NCBI GenBank assembly: GCA_963797015.1
Contig: CAWCNV010000001.1
Span: forward strand, 620,001-684,000
Length of the DNA stretch: 64,000 bases
Origin: JBBPZA01 sp963797015
Lineage (GTDB): Bacteria; Actinomycetota; Thermoleophilia; Solirubrobacterales; Solirubrobacteraceae
Direction of reading: 5' to 3'
Shown in pieces: positions 25,794 to 34,145 of the stretch (position 1 is its first letter; every line of letters starts with the position of its first letter). A program made the translations under genes and the position numbers. The notes beneath the pieces are model-generated. The model was not told where the DNA came from. It ran no database searches and was given only the letters and a program-made list of their open reading frames with translations.

Positions 25794-26860
25794 CGGACGT
25801 TCAGGCCGCCGTTCTGCAGCGCGTTGATGTCGTTGGACAGGGCGACGAAGGCCAGCACGATCACGAGCACGATCCCGACGAAGGCCGTGCGCTCCATCAC
25901 CGCCACCGGCATGGGCTTGCGACGCACCCAGTCGAGCAGCGCCCACACGACGTGCCCGCCGTCGAGGGGCAGGATCGGCAGCATGTTCACGATCGCCAGC
26001 GCGACCGAGATCAGCGCGATCATGAACAGCGCGGCCTGAGCGTCCTGGCGGATCAGCTGCTGGGTCACGTCGACCGTGCCCACAACCCCGTTGAGACGGT
26101 CCCGCTGTTGCTTCTCGAAGATGTGGGAGAAGACGCTCAGGTTCAGCGTCGTCGCCTTCCAGAGCTGGCTCTCGCCCAGCGAGAAGGCGTGCAGCGGCCC
26201 GACCGGGTCGCGGGTTACGGTGAACTTGAACCCGAGCCGCATGCGCCGCGCGGTGGGGTCGTAGACGGGCTTGACCGCGATCGTCTGCCGCCGCCCGTCG
26301 CGCTCGACGACGACGATCGCCGGCGTCGCGGAGCGGCAGCCGGCCTTCGGAGCGCCGGGGCAGCGGTGGGAGCCGATCGCGCCGGCCAGGACGTCGGGCC
26401 CTCCACGCTTCCCGTCGACGCTCAGCACGCGGTCGGCGGGACGCAGTACCTGCGAGGCCGGCCGCTCCAGCGGCCCGCTGACCTCGTCGGTGAGGCGGGC
26501 CTGCCCGAAGGCGAAGAACGCGAACCAGGCCACGACGACGGCCACGAGCACGTTGGCCGCCGGCCCGGCGAGGATCACGATCAGCCGCTGCCATGGCGGC
26601 TTGGCGAAGAAACCGCGCGGCTTGAGGTGCTCGGGCAGCTCCTCGCGGGGGTTCTGGCCGGTGATGCGCACGTAGCCACCCAGGGGTAGCGCGCTGAGCG
26701 CGTACTCGGTCTCGCCGCGCCGTACGGACAGCAGCACGGGCCCGAAGAACAGCGAGAAGCGCTCCACGCGCATCCCGACCGCCTTGGCGGCGAGGAAGTG
26801 CCCGAGCTCGTGGAGGATGATCAGTACGACGAGCGCGCCGATCGCGAGCAGCCAGCTCAT
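25790..26860 (-). CDS. rseP: RIP metalloprotease RseP (site-2 protease)
   Basis: RseP is an intramembrane zinc protease that cuts membrane-bound anti-sigma factors and leftover signal peptides. The 356-aa protein has HELGHFLAAKAVG (zinc His pair and catalytic Glu, residues about 19-31), a PDZ-like region in the middle, and the third zinc ligand in MLPILPLDGGHVVWAL near residue 300. Hydrophobic segments sit at both ends. It runs toward dxr and shares the CTAG with it; in many bacteria the two run the same way. It starts at ATG 26860, right after a TANNNT box. Confidence 0.93.
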   Translation of the reverse strand: MSWLLAIGALVVLIILHELGHFLAAKAVGMRVERFSLFFGPVLLSVRRGETEYALSALPLGGYVRITGQNPREELPEHLKPRGFFAKPPWQRLIVILAGPAANVLVAVVVAWFAFFAFGQARLTDEVSGPLERPASQVLRPADRVLSVDGKRGGPDVLAGAIGSHRCPGAPKAGCRSATPAIVVVERDGRRQTIAVKPVYDPTARRMRLGFKFTVTRDPVGPLHAFSLGESQLWKATTLNLSVFSHIFEKQQRDRLNGVVGTVDVTQQLIRQDAQAALFMIALISVALAIVNMLPILPLDGGHVVWALLDWVRRKPMPVAVMERTAFVGIVLVIVLAFVALSNDINALQNGGLNVR

Positions 26861-26867
26861 TGACCTG

Positions 26868-26873
26868 AGTCTA
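26868..26873 (-). promoter_or_regulatory. Candidate -10 box for a leaderless rseP transcript
   Basis: On the minus strand TAGACT is followed by seven bases and the rseP ATG. It is the same hexamer as in front of dxr. Confidence 0.45.
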
Positions 26874-26958
26874 GGACGTGAGCCTTCCGCTAGCCTCAAG
26901 CGCTCCTCGTCGCCTCCCGGTGCGCAACAGTCGCGCCGCGCGCGAGTTGTACGCGCCG

Positions 26959-28827
26959 ATGACCCGGTTTCCTGGACGCCTTCTCGCGCTGCTGTTCCTC
27001 GCCGCCCTGGCCTGGGCGCTGAGCACGGCGAGCGCCGGCGCGGCCGCACCCGAGCAATGGCGGGCGCTGGCGCGCGAGATCGCCGCGCCGTGGCCGGGCC
27101 TGCAGAAGAAGGAGGGCTGGTTCCCGGACTACGTCTATGGCGGCGGCAAGGGCTTCTGCCTGAAGTCGCGCTGCCGCGCGGGCCTTGGCAACGCGCGCTA
27201 CGGTGAGTCGCTGCTCGGCTACGGGCTGGTGATGACCGGCCTGCGCGAGGGCGACCAGCCGATGATCGACGCGGGCGTGCGGGCGCTCGACTACGTGATC
27301 TCCCAGCCGCAGCTGCAGTCGAAGCTGCCAACGTCGTTCGAGGGCTTGGCGGTGGCCGCGACCTACAACCTGCTGCGCCGCCGTCAGCCCGACAATGCGC
27401 TGTTCCGCGGCGCGAAGCCGAGCTGGGAGGCGTACATGCGCCGCCAGCCGCTCACCACGACGGTCTTCCGCAAGCCCGACACCACGCGCTACTCGAACCA
27501 CTTCCTGGTCGAGGCGCTCGAGGTGCTCGAGCTGCTCCGGTCCGGGGTCAGCTCCAACGTCTCCGACGCGATCCTGGGCCGCAAGCGCGACGAGGCGCGC
27601 AGGATCGCCCGCTTCCTGATCAACGACCGCGTGCCGGCGATCGATCGCCGCAACGACATCGACATCCAGGGCATCGGGACATGGGTGCACTCCGACCCGC
27701 CCGACAACGCGCTGGCCTACTTCGGGCTCTCGGCGGGCCTGTACGCGCACGCCGTCCAGGTCCTGGGCGGCGGCGCTTCCACGCGGGCGCGCAAGCCGAT
27801 CCTCGAGGCGGCCAACGCCGCGGTCTGGGTCACGGGCCCCGACGGAGATTCCTCCTACTACGGGCGCTCCGAGGAGGCCTCTTGGGCGAACGCGGCGCTC
27901 GCGCTGGGCACGGAGGCTGCGGCGGACACGCCCGGTGTTCGCTCGGGCCAGGTGCCGCGCTACCACGCGGTGACCGATCGCGCGCTGGCCCGCCTGCGCG
28001 ATGCGTACGGCAACGGACCGCTCGGCTGGTGGGTCACGCCCTCGCTCAGGGCCGACATGAGGGCGGCGATCAAGGGCGTCGACGGCTACGCGGGCGCGGT
28101 CGCCTTCACGGGCGTCACGCTCGTGGCCCTGAACTGGGCGCTGGACGAGATGGACACTCAGGGCAGCCGCCCCGTCGGCCTGATCGGCGCCGACCGCAAC
28201 TCGGCGGCGGTCGCCTCGCAGGGCGAGAGCCAGCTCGGCATCGTGCGGCGCGGCGACGTCTGGTTCGCGGTCAAGCGCCAGGCCTCCAGCAAGCGCAAGA
28301 ACGACATGCGCTATGACTTCGGCCTGGTCGCGCTCAAGCGCCGCACGAGCGGCGGCTGGAGCGACGTCCTGCGTCTGCGCCCGGTCACCTCGCAGCGTCC
28401 CGACACCGTCGGGCCGATCCTGCGCTCGGGCGGCGCCGAAGGACTGCCCAGGGGCGAGCGGCTGACCGCCGCGGGCGCGACGGTCACGGTCAGCGGCGGC
28501 TACCGCAGCCGCCAGCGCCGCTGGGTGCGCCGCGGCGTGCGCTGGACCTGGACGGCCACGAGCTGCGGCGCCGAGCTCAGCTTCCCGGTCCGGGCCGGCG
28601 ACCGCTACGAGTACTCGACGTTCTTCGTCGATGACGGCAGCGCGCCGAAGCTGAGCGGCAGGGTGCTGTCCGACGAGCGCCAGCGCGTGACGTTCTCGCG
28701 CGCACCGGTGCGCGTCGGCACGAGCGGCGGCTACGTCTCGGGCCTCGATCCCAAGCTGCTGCGGGCGCGCGTGATCCTCCAGGCCAGGGCCGGCGGCGTG
28801 ATCCGCATCACCACGTGCGGGCGCTGA
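26959..28827 (+). CDS. Exported protein of unknown family, tandem paralogue A
   Basis: The 622-aa protein starts with a signal peptide (FPGRLLALLFLAALAWALS, cleavage near SAGAAA). Residues about 30-420 are rich in helices with motifs such as YGESLLGYGLVMTGL, TRYSNHFLVEALEVLELL and GPDGDSSYYGRSEEASWANA, which suggest an (alpha/alpha) toroid like those of polysaccharide lyases or heparinases. The last 200 residues are beta-rich and end in CGR. I do not recognise the family with certainty. ATG 26959 puts the signal peptide at the N-terminus; an upstream GTG 26878 would add 27 residues. The next gene is a clear paralogue and overlaps by 13 bases. Confidence 0.7.
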   Translation: MTRFPGRLLALLFLAALAWALSTASAGAAAPEQWRALAREIAAPWPGLQKKEGWFPDYVYGGGKGFCLKSRCRAGLGNARYGESLLGYGLVMTGLREGDQPMIDAGVRALDYVISQPQLQSKLPTSFEGLAVAATYNLLRRRQPDNALFRGAKPSWEAYMRRQPLTTTVFRKPDTTRYSNHFLVEALEVLELLRSGVSSNVSDAILGRKRDEARRIARFLINDRVPAIDRRNDIDIQGIGTWVHSDPPDNALAYFGLSAGLYAHAVQVLGGGASTRARKPILEAANAAVWVTGPDGDSSYYGRSEEASWANAALALGTEAAADTPGVRSGQVPRYHAVTDRALARLRDAYGNGPLGWWVTPSLRADMRAAIKGVDGYAGAVAFTGVTLVALNWALDEMDTQGSRPVGLIGADRNSAAVASQGESQLGIVRRGDVWFAVKRQASSKRKNDMRYDFGLVALKRRTSGGWSDVLRLRPVTSQRPDTVGPILRSGGAEGLPRGERLTAAGATVTVSGGYRSRQRRWVRRGVRWTWTATSCGAELSFPVRAGDRYEYSTFFVDDGSAPKLSGRVLSDERQRVTFSRAPVRVGTSGGYVSGLDPKLLRARVILQARAGGVIRITTCGR

Positions 28828-30656
28828 CCCGCCTGGAGCGGCGGCGGGCGGCGCTGTGCGTGCCGCTGGCGCTCGCTGCGCTGCTCGGCGCGGCATCCGG
28901 CGCGCGGGCCGCCGTGCCGGCGGCGTGGGACACGCTCTCGCGCGACATCGCCGCGGCGTGGCCGGCGCAGCAGACCGCGGCCGGTCGCTTCCGCGACTAC
29001 ACCGACCAGTTCTACACGCCCGGCTTCGCCTTCAGCCGCTACGGCGACTCGCTGCTCGGCTACGGGCTGATGCAGACCGGCGTGCGCGACGGCCGGCCCG
29101 ATCTGATCCGGTCCGGGCTCGACGGCATCCGCTCCGTGCTCGAGCGGCCGAAGAAGTTCTACAAGCGCGGGAGCGTGTTCGAGTACATGGGGATGGCCTC
29201 GGCCTACAACCTCGCGCGCTCCAAGCTCGCCGGCGACCCCGCCTTCCAGCGCATCCGCCCGGCCTGGGAGCAGTGGCTTCGCTCCCTGCGGCCGATCTCG
29301 ACGATCTATCGCAGGCCCCAGACCAGCCGCTACTCCAACCACTACCTGATCGAGGCGATCGCGGTGCTCGAGCTCGAGCGCAGCGGCCTTCGCTCCAACC
29401 GCCCGGGGGCGATCCTCGGCGGGAAGCGCGCGCTGACGCGGCGCCTGACCCTGCGCCTGCTCAACAGCGACGTGCCGCGCATGGCGGCGCGCTCGTCCGT
29501 GCTCGACCGCGGCCGGCGCACGTTCGTGTTCTCCGATCCGCCCGACCAGCCGCCCGCCTACCACGGCTTCTCGGCCGGCTTCTACGCGCGCGGGCTACAG
29601 CTGCTCGGGGGTGCGGCCACACGGCGCGCGCACGACACCCTGCGCGAGGTCGCGAACGCGTCGGTCGCGCTGACGGCGCCAGACGGCGACCTGGCGTACT
29701 TCGGGCGCGGGCAGGAGGACGTCTGGGCGCTGACCGCGACCGCGCTCGGCACCGAGTCGGCGGCGCGCCTGCCAGGGACGCGCGCGGGAGCTGCGGCGAG
29801 CTACCGGGCGGTCACCGAGCGAGCGCTCGCCCGCGCGCGTGACGACTACGGCAACGGCCCGCAGGGGCTGTGGGTGACACCGGCCCTGCGCAAGGACCTG
29901 CGCGGCGGGGTCCGGGGCACCGACGCCAGCACCGGAGCGCCGTCGTTCGCCGGCGTCGCGCTGGTGAGCTTGAACTGGGCACTGGACGAGATGGTCGGCG
30001 TGCGGCGCCCGATCGGGTCGATCGGCGCCGACCGCTCGAGCGCGGTCCAGCTCTCGAGCGCGGTCAGCCGCTTTGCCGCAGTGCGGCGCGGAGACCTCTG
30101 GTACGCGGTCCGGCGCTCGGGCTCCACGCGCGCGCCGCGTGACCTGCGCAACGACTTCGGCCTGGTCGCGCTGAAGGTCGCGGACGCGGGCGGCTGGCGC
30201 GACGTGCTGCCGATCCGGCCGCGCACCTCGCGCCGCCCCGACAGCGCGGGACCGCTGCTGCGCAGCGGCGGTCGGACGCTGTTCCCGATGGGCAGGAGCC
30301 TGCGCGTCACCGGCTCTGGCAAGGTCGCGATCGGCGGCGGCTACCGGACCTCGAACGGCAGCGTCCTGCGGCGCGGCGAGCGCTTCGTGTTCGCTCCGAC
30401 ACCCTGCGGAGTCCGGATCACGTGGTCGACGCGGCGCGGCGACCGCTACGAGCACTCGTTCTTCTTCACCGAGCCGCCGGTGCGCCAGGACCGGACGCTG
30501 ACCGGCGGCGGCCAGCGCGTCACCGCCGGCTCGGACTTCAGCCTGACCGTCGACCGCGGCTACAGCTCGGGCACCGAACCGCGGCTGTTCCGCGCGCGCC
30601 TGAGCTTCCCCGCCGCCAGCGGCCGGCCGCTCAGCGTCGCCGTCTGCCGCGGTTAG
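28815..30656 (+). CDS. Exported protein of unknown family, tandem paralogue B
   Basis: This 613-aa protein matches paralogue A along its length: YGDSLLGYGLMQTG, TSRYSNHYLIEAIAVLELE, APDGDLAYFGRGQEDVWA, ALNWALDEM (here SLNWALDEM) and the same beta-rich C-terminal part (RPRTSRRPDSAGPLLRSGG). The signal peptide is MRALTRLERRRAALCVPLA onward, cut near GARAA. It lacks the Lys/Gly loop with two cysteines that A has near residue 75. The pair likely acts on an extracellular polymer; conserved Tyr, Asn and His in RYSNH are candidate active-site residues (inference). Three 42-bp repeats follow its stop. Confidence 0.7.
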   Translation: MRALTRLERRRAALCVPLALAALLGAASGARAAVPAAWDTLSRDIAAAWPAQQTAAGRFRDYTDQFYTPGFAFSRYGDSLLGYGLMQTGVRDGRPDLIRSGLDGIRSVLERPKKFYKRGSVFEYMGMASAYNLARSKLAGDPAFQRIRPAWEQWLRSLRPISTIYRRPQTSRYSNHYLIEAIAVLELERSGLRSNRPGAILGGKRALTRRLTLRLLNSDVPRMAARSSVLDRGRRTFVFSDPPDQPPAYHGFSAGFYARGLQLLGGAATRRAHDTLREVANASVALTAPDGDLAYFGRGQEDVWALTATALGTESAARLPGTRAGAAASYRAVTERALARARDDYGNGPQGLWVTPALRKDLRGGVRGTDASTGAPSFAGVALVSLNWALDEMVGVRRPIGSIGADRSSAVQLSSAVSRFAAVRRGDLWYAVRRSGSTRAPRDLRNDFGLVALKVADAGGWRDVLPIRPRTSRRPDSAGPLLRSGGRTLFPMGRSLRVTGSGKVAIGGGYRTSNGSVLRRGERFVFAPTPCGVRITWSTRRGDRYEHSFFFTEPPVRQDRTLTGGGQRVTAGSDFSLTVDRGYSSGTEPRLFRARLSFPAASGRPLSVAVCRG

Positions 30657-30658
30657 GC

Positions 30659-30784
30659 CGCCAGCCCGACCGCTCAGCCCGCGGCCGGCCGCACTTGGCC
30701 CGCCAACCCGACCGCTCAGCGCGCGGCCGGCCGCACTTGGCCCGCCAACCCGACCGCTCAGCGCGCGGCCGGCCGCACTTAGCG
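30659..30784 (+). repeat. Three 42-bp tandem repeats after paralogue B
   Basis: Units start at 30659, 30701 and 30743. The second and third are the same except at their last bases; the first differs at two positions. Each contains GCGGCCGGCCGC, a 12-bp palindrome, then ACTT. There are no spacers, so it is not a CRISPR array. The block lies between the stop of paralogue B and the promoter of the riboswitch-controlled gene and could act as terminator or spacer. Confidence 0.85.
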
Positions 30785-30828
30785 GATTTCCGGAGTCTCT
30801 GCTGGAGCGTTTGCGCCGCCAGCGTGGC

Positions 30829-30834
30829 TACACT
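30829..30834 (+). promoter_or_regulatory. Candidate -10 box for the riboswitch transcript
   Basis: TACACT is followed seven bases later by the first bases of the riboswitch region. The same hexamer precedes ispG. No good -35 was found at normal spacing. Confidence 0.4.
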
Positions 30835-30840
30835 GCGCCC

Positions 30841-30980
30841 CGAACTGACCCAGCCGAATCCCTGCGCACTCCGAGGCGCGGGGAGCGGGGGACCCAAGCA
30901 GTACGGGGCGAGTCGTCGCGAGTCTGCGACGTAGCGCGAGCTTTCCGCGCGAGCCCGACAGCTAACTCCGCAGGCGCACG
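30841..30980 (+). ncRNA. Cyclic di-AMP riboswitch (ydaO/yuaA class)
   Basis: The 5' untranslated region carries the conserved blocks of this riboswitch in the right order: GCCGAATCC (30853-30861), GGGGGACCCA (30887-30896), GGGGCGAGTC (30905-30914) and the 3' hallmark GCCCGACAGCTAACTCCG (30953-30970) followed by CAGGC. The variable stem between them is GTAGCGCGAGCTTTCCGCGC. Known members sense c-di-AMP and usually switch genes off; many control cell-wall hydrolases and exported proteins, in keeping with the exported product here. GAAGGAG of the downstream GTG starts seven bases after the element. I could not settle the outer P1 stem. Confidence 0.85.
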
Positions 30981-31000
30981 AAAAGCGAAGGAGTCAACCG

Positions 31001-32233
31001 GTGTCCGCTTTGCGCACCCGTTCGTCCGTGGGCAGGTATGCCCGTAGCACTCTGACCCTGGCCTCGATCGCGGTGGCCGCCGGCGCGGCCGCACCCACGC
31101 AGGCGGCCGTGCGGAAGCAGAGCACGCAGCTGATCTCGCGCGCCGTCGGAGGCGGGCTGCCCAACGGCCCGTCGACCAACCCGGTGATCTCGGGCGACCG
31201 GCGCTACGCGCGCATCATCGCCTTCCAGTCCTCGGCGTCCAACCTCGTGCGCAACGACTCCAACGGCCGCACCGACGTGTTCGCGGTCAGGCGCGCGGGC
31301 CGGGTCGGCAACAACGGCGCGAGCTGGAAGCCGGGCCGCACGATCCTCGTCTCGCGCGGCATCGGCGGCCAGGGCGCGAACGGAGCGTCGTGGGGCGCCG
31401 CGGTCAACGGCAGCTTCACCGACCGCGGGTCGTGCGTGGCGTTCCTGTCGGCCGCCTCCAACCTCGTGCGCGGCGACACCAACGGCCGCGTCGACGCCTT
31501 CCTCTCGCGCGGCCCCGGCCGGGCGGCCACGCGCATCAGCAAGGTCGGCGGCGGCCAGGCCCAGGCGGACACCACCGCGGTCGCGGTCAACGGCAGCTGC
31601 AAGCGGCTGGCCTTCGTCACCGGCGGGATCCTGTACGTGAAGTCGGGCAAGAGCGTCCGCTCGCTCGGACCCGGCGCCGATCCGTCGTGGTCGACGGGGA
31701 AGTCCAGGGAGAGCGACCTGGTCTACACCGCGCCCGACGGCGTGCGCCTCTCGCGCGGGGGCAAGGGTACGGGCGCGCTGATCGGTCCCGGCGGCCGCAA
31801 CCCGGTCTACAACAACGTCAAGCGCCGGGTGGTGGCCTACGAGCTGGGTGGCCAGGTGGTGTGGAAGGACCTCGGCAGCAAGCTGCGCCTCGCGAGCAGC
31901 TTCCGCGGCAAGCCCGGCAACGCGCCCTCGGGCAAGCCGGTGATCGGGAACTCGGGCTACTACGTCGCGTTCGAGTCGTGGGCCTCCAACCTGCAGACCG
32001 GCGCGGACGGCGGCCGCGTCGACGGCAACGGCAGCCCCGACGTCTATCTCTACACCGGCGTGCGGAAGATCACGCTGCTCGAGTCGGTGAAGAGCCTGGG
32101 CGCGGCGCTCCCGCGCGGTGGCGCGAACCCGGCGATGAGCTTCTACGCCAACTACATCCTGTGGGACGCGCCCGCCCCGCTGGGTTCGGGCGGCCCGCGA
32201 CAGGTGTTCATGCGCTGGCTCGGGAAGGCGTGA
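31001..32233 (+). CDS. Exported beta-propeller-like protein under riboswitch control
   Basis: The 410-aa protein has a signal peptide (about residues 1-36, ending APTQAA). It holds repeated blocks of the type VAFxSxASNLV-x-DTNGRxDxF: at IAFQSSASNLVRNDSNGRTD, CVAFLSAASNLVRGDTNGR and VAFESWASNLQTG. This is seen in TolB-like beta-propeller proteins of actinobacteria. The start GTG 31001 has a strong GAAGGAG seven bases upstream. Function is unknown; the c-di-AMP riboswitch in front suggests a role at the cell wall or in osmotic balance (inference). Confidence 0.7.
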   Translation: MSALRTRSSVGRYARSTLTLASIAVAAGAAAPTQAAVRKQSTQLISRAVGGGLPNGPSTNPVISGDRRYARIIAFQSSASNLVRNDSNGRTDVFAVRRAGRVGNNGASWKPGRTILVSRGIGGQGANGASWGAAVNGSFTDRGSCVAFLSAASNLVRGDTNGRVDAFLSRGPGRAATRISKVGGGQAQADTTAVAVNGSCKRLAFVTGGILYVKSGKSVRSLGPGADPSWSTGKSRESDLVYTAPDGVRLSRGGKGTGALIGPGGRNPVYNNVKRRVVAYELGGQVVWKDLGSKLRLASSFRGKPGNAPSGKPVIGNSGYYVAFESWASNLQTGADGGRVDGNGSPDVYLYTGVRKITLLESVKSLGAALPRGGANPAMSFYANYILWDAPAPLGSGGPRQVFMRWLGKA

Positions 32234-32267
32234 GCCGGCGCCCGCGACCGGGCGGGCTGCGGTAGCT

Positions 32268-32295
32268 TCCCTCGCAGGGCAAAGCTAGCGAGGGA
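32268..32295 (+). promoter_or_regulatory. Hairpin overlapping the acyl-CoA synthetase ribosome-binding site
   Basis: TCCCTCGC (32268-32275) can pair with GCGAGGGA (32288-32295), whose GAGGGA is the likely Shine-Dalgarno sequence of the next gene. A competing pairing is TAGCTT (32263-32268) with AAGCTA (32282-32287). The two cannot form together at full length, which would suit a switch or an operator. No known class is recognised. Confidence 0.4.
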
Positions 32296-32302
32296 GTACG
32301 AG

Positions 32303-34114
32303 ATGGAGACCAGCACCGCCACGCGGCCGACCGAGCCCGCGCCCAGGGTCGAGGCGACTACCATCGCCGAGGCATTCCGGCGCACCGCCGCGCGCGTGCC
32401 CGACCGCGTCGCCTTCCGGACGAAGGACGACGAGGTCTCGCTGACCTGGGCGCAGCTGCTCGACCGCGTCGACGCCGTCGCCGGCGGCCTGGCCAAGCTC
32501 GGCCTGGGCCCCGGCGACACGCTGGCGATCATGGTCGGCAACCGCCCCGAGTTCAACATCGTCGACCTCGCGGCAACCACCCTGGGCGCTACCCCGTACT
32601 CGGTCTATGGCACCTACACGCCCGAGCAGATCCAGTACCTGCTCGAGGACTCGGGCTCGAAGATCGCGGTCGTCGAGCAGGCGCACCTCGAGCAGATGCT
32701 GGCGGCACGCGAGCGCGCGCCCATGCTCGAGCACGTCGTGGTCGTCGATGGGGAGGCGCCGGAGGGCACGATCGCGTTGAGCGAGGTGGAGGGGGCCGAC
32801 CCGGAGTTCGACGGCGCGGCGGCCGCGGCCGCCGTCAAGCCCGACGACATCGTGACGCTGATCTACACCTCGGGCACGACCGGGCCGCCCAAGGGCGTCG
32901 AGTTGACGCACCGCAACCTGCTCAGCGCGGTCCAGGTCGTCGAGGAGGTCATCGAGATGCCCGACGCCTCGCGCGTGATCTCGTGGCTGCCCTCGGCGCA
33001 CATCGCCGAGCGCAACGCGCACCACTACCTGCCGATCGCCTACGGCATGACCGTGACCTGCTGCCCGAACCCGCGCGAGATCCTCACCTACCTCCCGGCG
33101 GTGCGGCCGACGTGGTTCTTCGCCGTGCCTCGCATCTGGGAGAAGCTCAAGGCCGGCCTGGAGGCGATGCTCGCCGCGCAGCCCGAGGAGCGGCGCAAGG
33201 CCGCCGAGGCGGCGATCGAAGCGAGCATCCAGAAGGTGCGTCTCGAGCAGGCGGGCGAGCCTGTCCCCGAAGAGCTCGCGCGCGCTGTGCAGGAGGCCGA
33301 CGCGGCCGTGTTCGCGGGCCTGCGCGAGCAGCTCGGGCTCGACCAGGTCGTCGCCGTCAACGTCGGCGCGGCGCCGACGCCGGTCGAGGTGCTCGAGTTC
33401 TTCCACGCGATCGGGATCGAGCTCTCCGAGCTGTGGGGGATGTCCGAGACGTGCGGCGCGGGTGCCTGCAACCTGCCGGGCAAGGTCAAGCTCGGGACCG
33501 TCGGGCCCGCCAACCCGGGCGTGGAGATCAAGCTCGCCGACGACGGGGAGGTCCTGATCCGGGGCCCGATCGTCATGCAGAGCTACCGCAACCTGCCCGA
33601 CAAGACCGCCGAGGCGCTGGACGCCGACGGCTGGCTGTCGACGGGCGACATCGGCGAGTTCGACGAGGACGGCTACCTGCGCATCGTGGACCGCAAGAAG
33701 GAGCTGATCATCAACGCCGCCGGCAAGAACATGTCACCGGCCAACATCGAGGCCGCGCTGAAGAGCTCCAGCCCGCTGATCGGCCAGGCGGCGGCGATCG
33801 GCGACCGGCGGCCCTACAACACCGCGCTGATCGTGCTCGACACCGACTTCGTGCCGGTATGGGCGTCGCAGAACGGGCTCGAGGGCGTCTCACTCGAGCA
33901 GCTCGCGAGCGACGAGCAGATGCGCGCGGCGGTCGAGGAGGGGGTCAAGGCGGCCAACGAGAAGCTCGCGCGGGTGGAGCAGATCAAGAAGTTCCACATC
34001 GTCGTGGGCGACTGGCCCCCGGGCGGCGACGAGCTGACCCCGACGATGAAGCTCAAGCGCAAGCCGATCGCCGAGAAGTACGCCGACGAGATCGAGGGGA
34101 TGTACGGCGGCTGA
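32303..34114 (+). CDS. Long-chain fatty-acid-CoA ligase (AMP-dependent synthetase)
   Basis: The 603-aa protein activates a carboxylic acid to its CoA thioester through an acyl-AMP. It shows the P-loop LIYTSGTTGPPKGVELTH (about residue 190), the LWGMSETCGAGAC motif, DGWLSTGDIGEFDEDGYL and RKKELIINAAGKNMSP, in the order of the long-chain (FadD15-like) subfamily. Length fits. Substrate chain length is not set by sequence inspection. It may be translated with the two small genes that follow, since the next gene begins within its last bases or just after. Confidence 0.88.
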   Translation: METSTATRPTEPAPRVEATTIAEAFRRTAARVPDRVAFRTKDDEVSLTWAQLLDRVDAVAGGLAKLGLGPGDTLAIMVGNRPEFNIVDLAATTLGATPYSVYGTYTPEQIQYLLEDSGSKIAVVEQAHLEQMLAARERAPMLEHVVVVDGEAPEGTIALSEVEGADPEFDGAAAAAAVKPDDIVTLIYTSGTTGPPKGVELTHRNLLSAVQVVEEVIEMPDASRVISWLPSAHIAERNAHHYLPIAYGMTVTCCPNPREILTYLPAVRPTWFFAVPRIWEKLKAGLEAMLAAQPEERRKAAEAAIEASIQKVRLEQAGEPVPEELARAVQEADAAVFAGLREQLGLDQVVAVNVGAAPTPVEVLEFFHAIGIELSELWGMSETCGAGACNLPGKVKLGTVGPANPGVEIKLADDGEVLIRGPIVMQSYRNLPDKTAEALDADGWLSTGDIGEFDEDGYLRIVDRKKELIINAAGKNMSPANIEAALKSSSPLIGQAAAIGDRRPYNTALIVLDTDFVPVWASQNGLEGVSLEQLASDEQMRAAVEEGVKAANEKLARVEQIKKFHIVVGDWPPGGDELTPTMKLKRKPIAEKYADEIEGMYGG

Positions 34115-34145
34115 GCGCGCTCGCTACCTGGTCGACGGCAACAAC

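Noticed and set aside
30659..30784. CRISPR array
   Set aside because: Only three joined units without spacers and no cas genes.
30631..30897. Minus-strand open frame with repeated KCGRPRAERSGWR
   Set aside because: Produced by the 42-bp tandem repeats; no start, partner or family.
31390..32265. Plus-strand Arg-rich open frame over the propeller-like gene
   Set aside because: Shadow frame; the frame from 31001 has a signal peptide and repeats.
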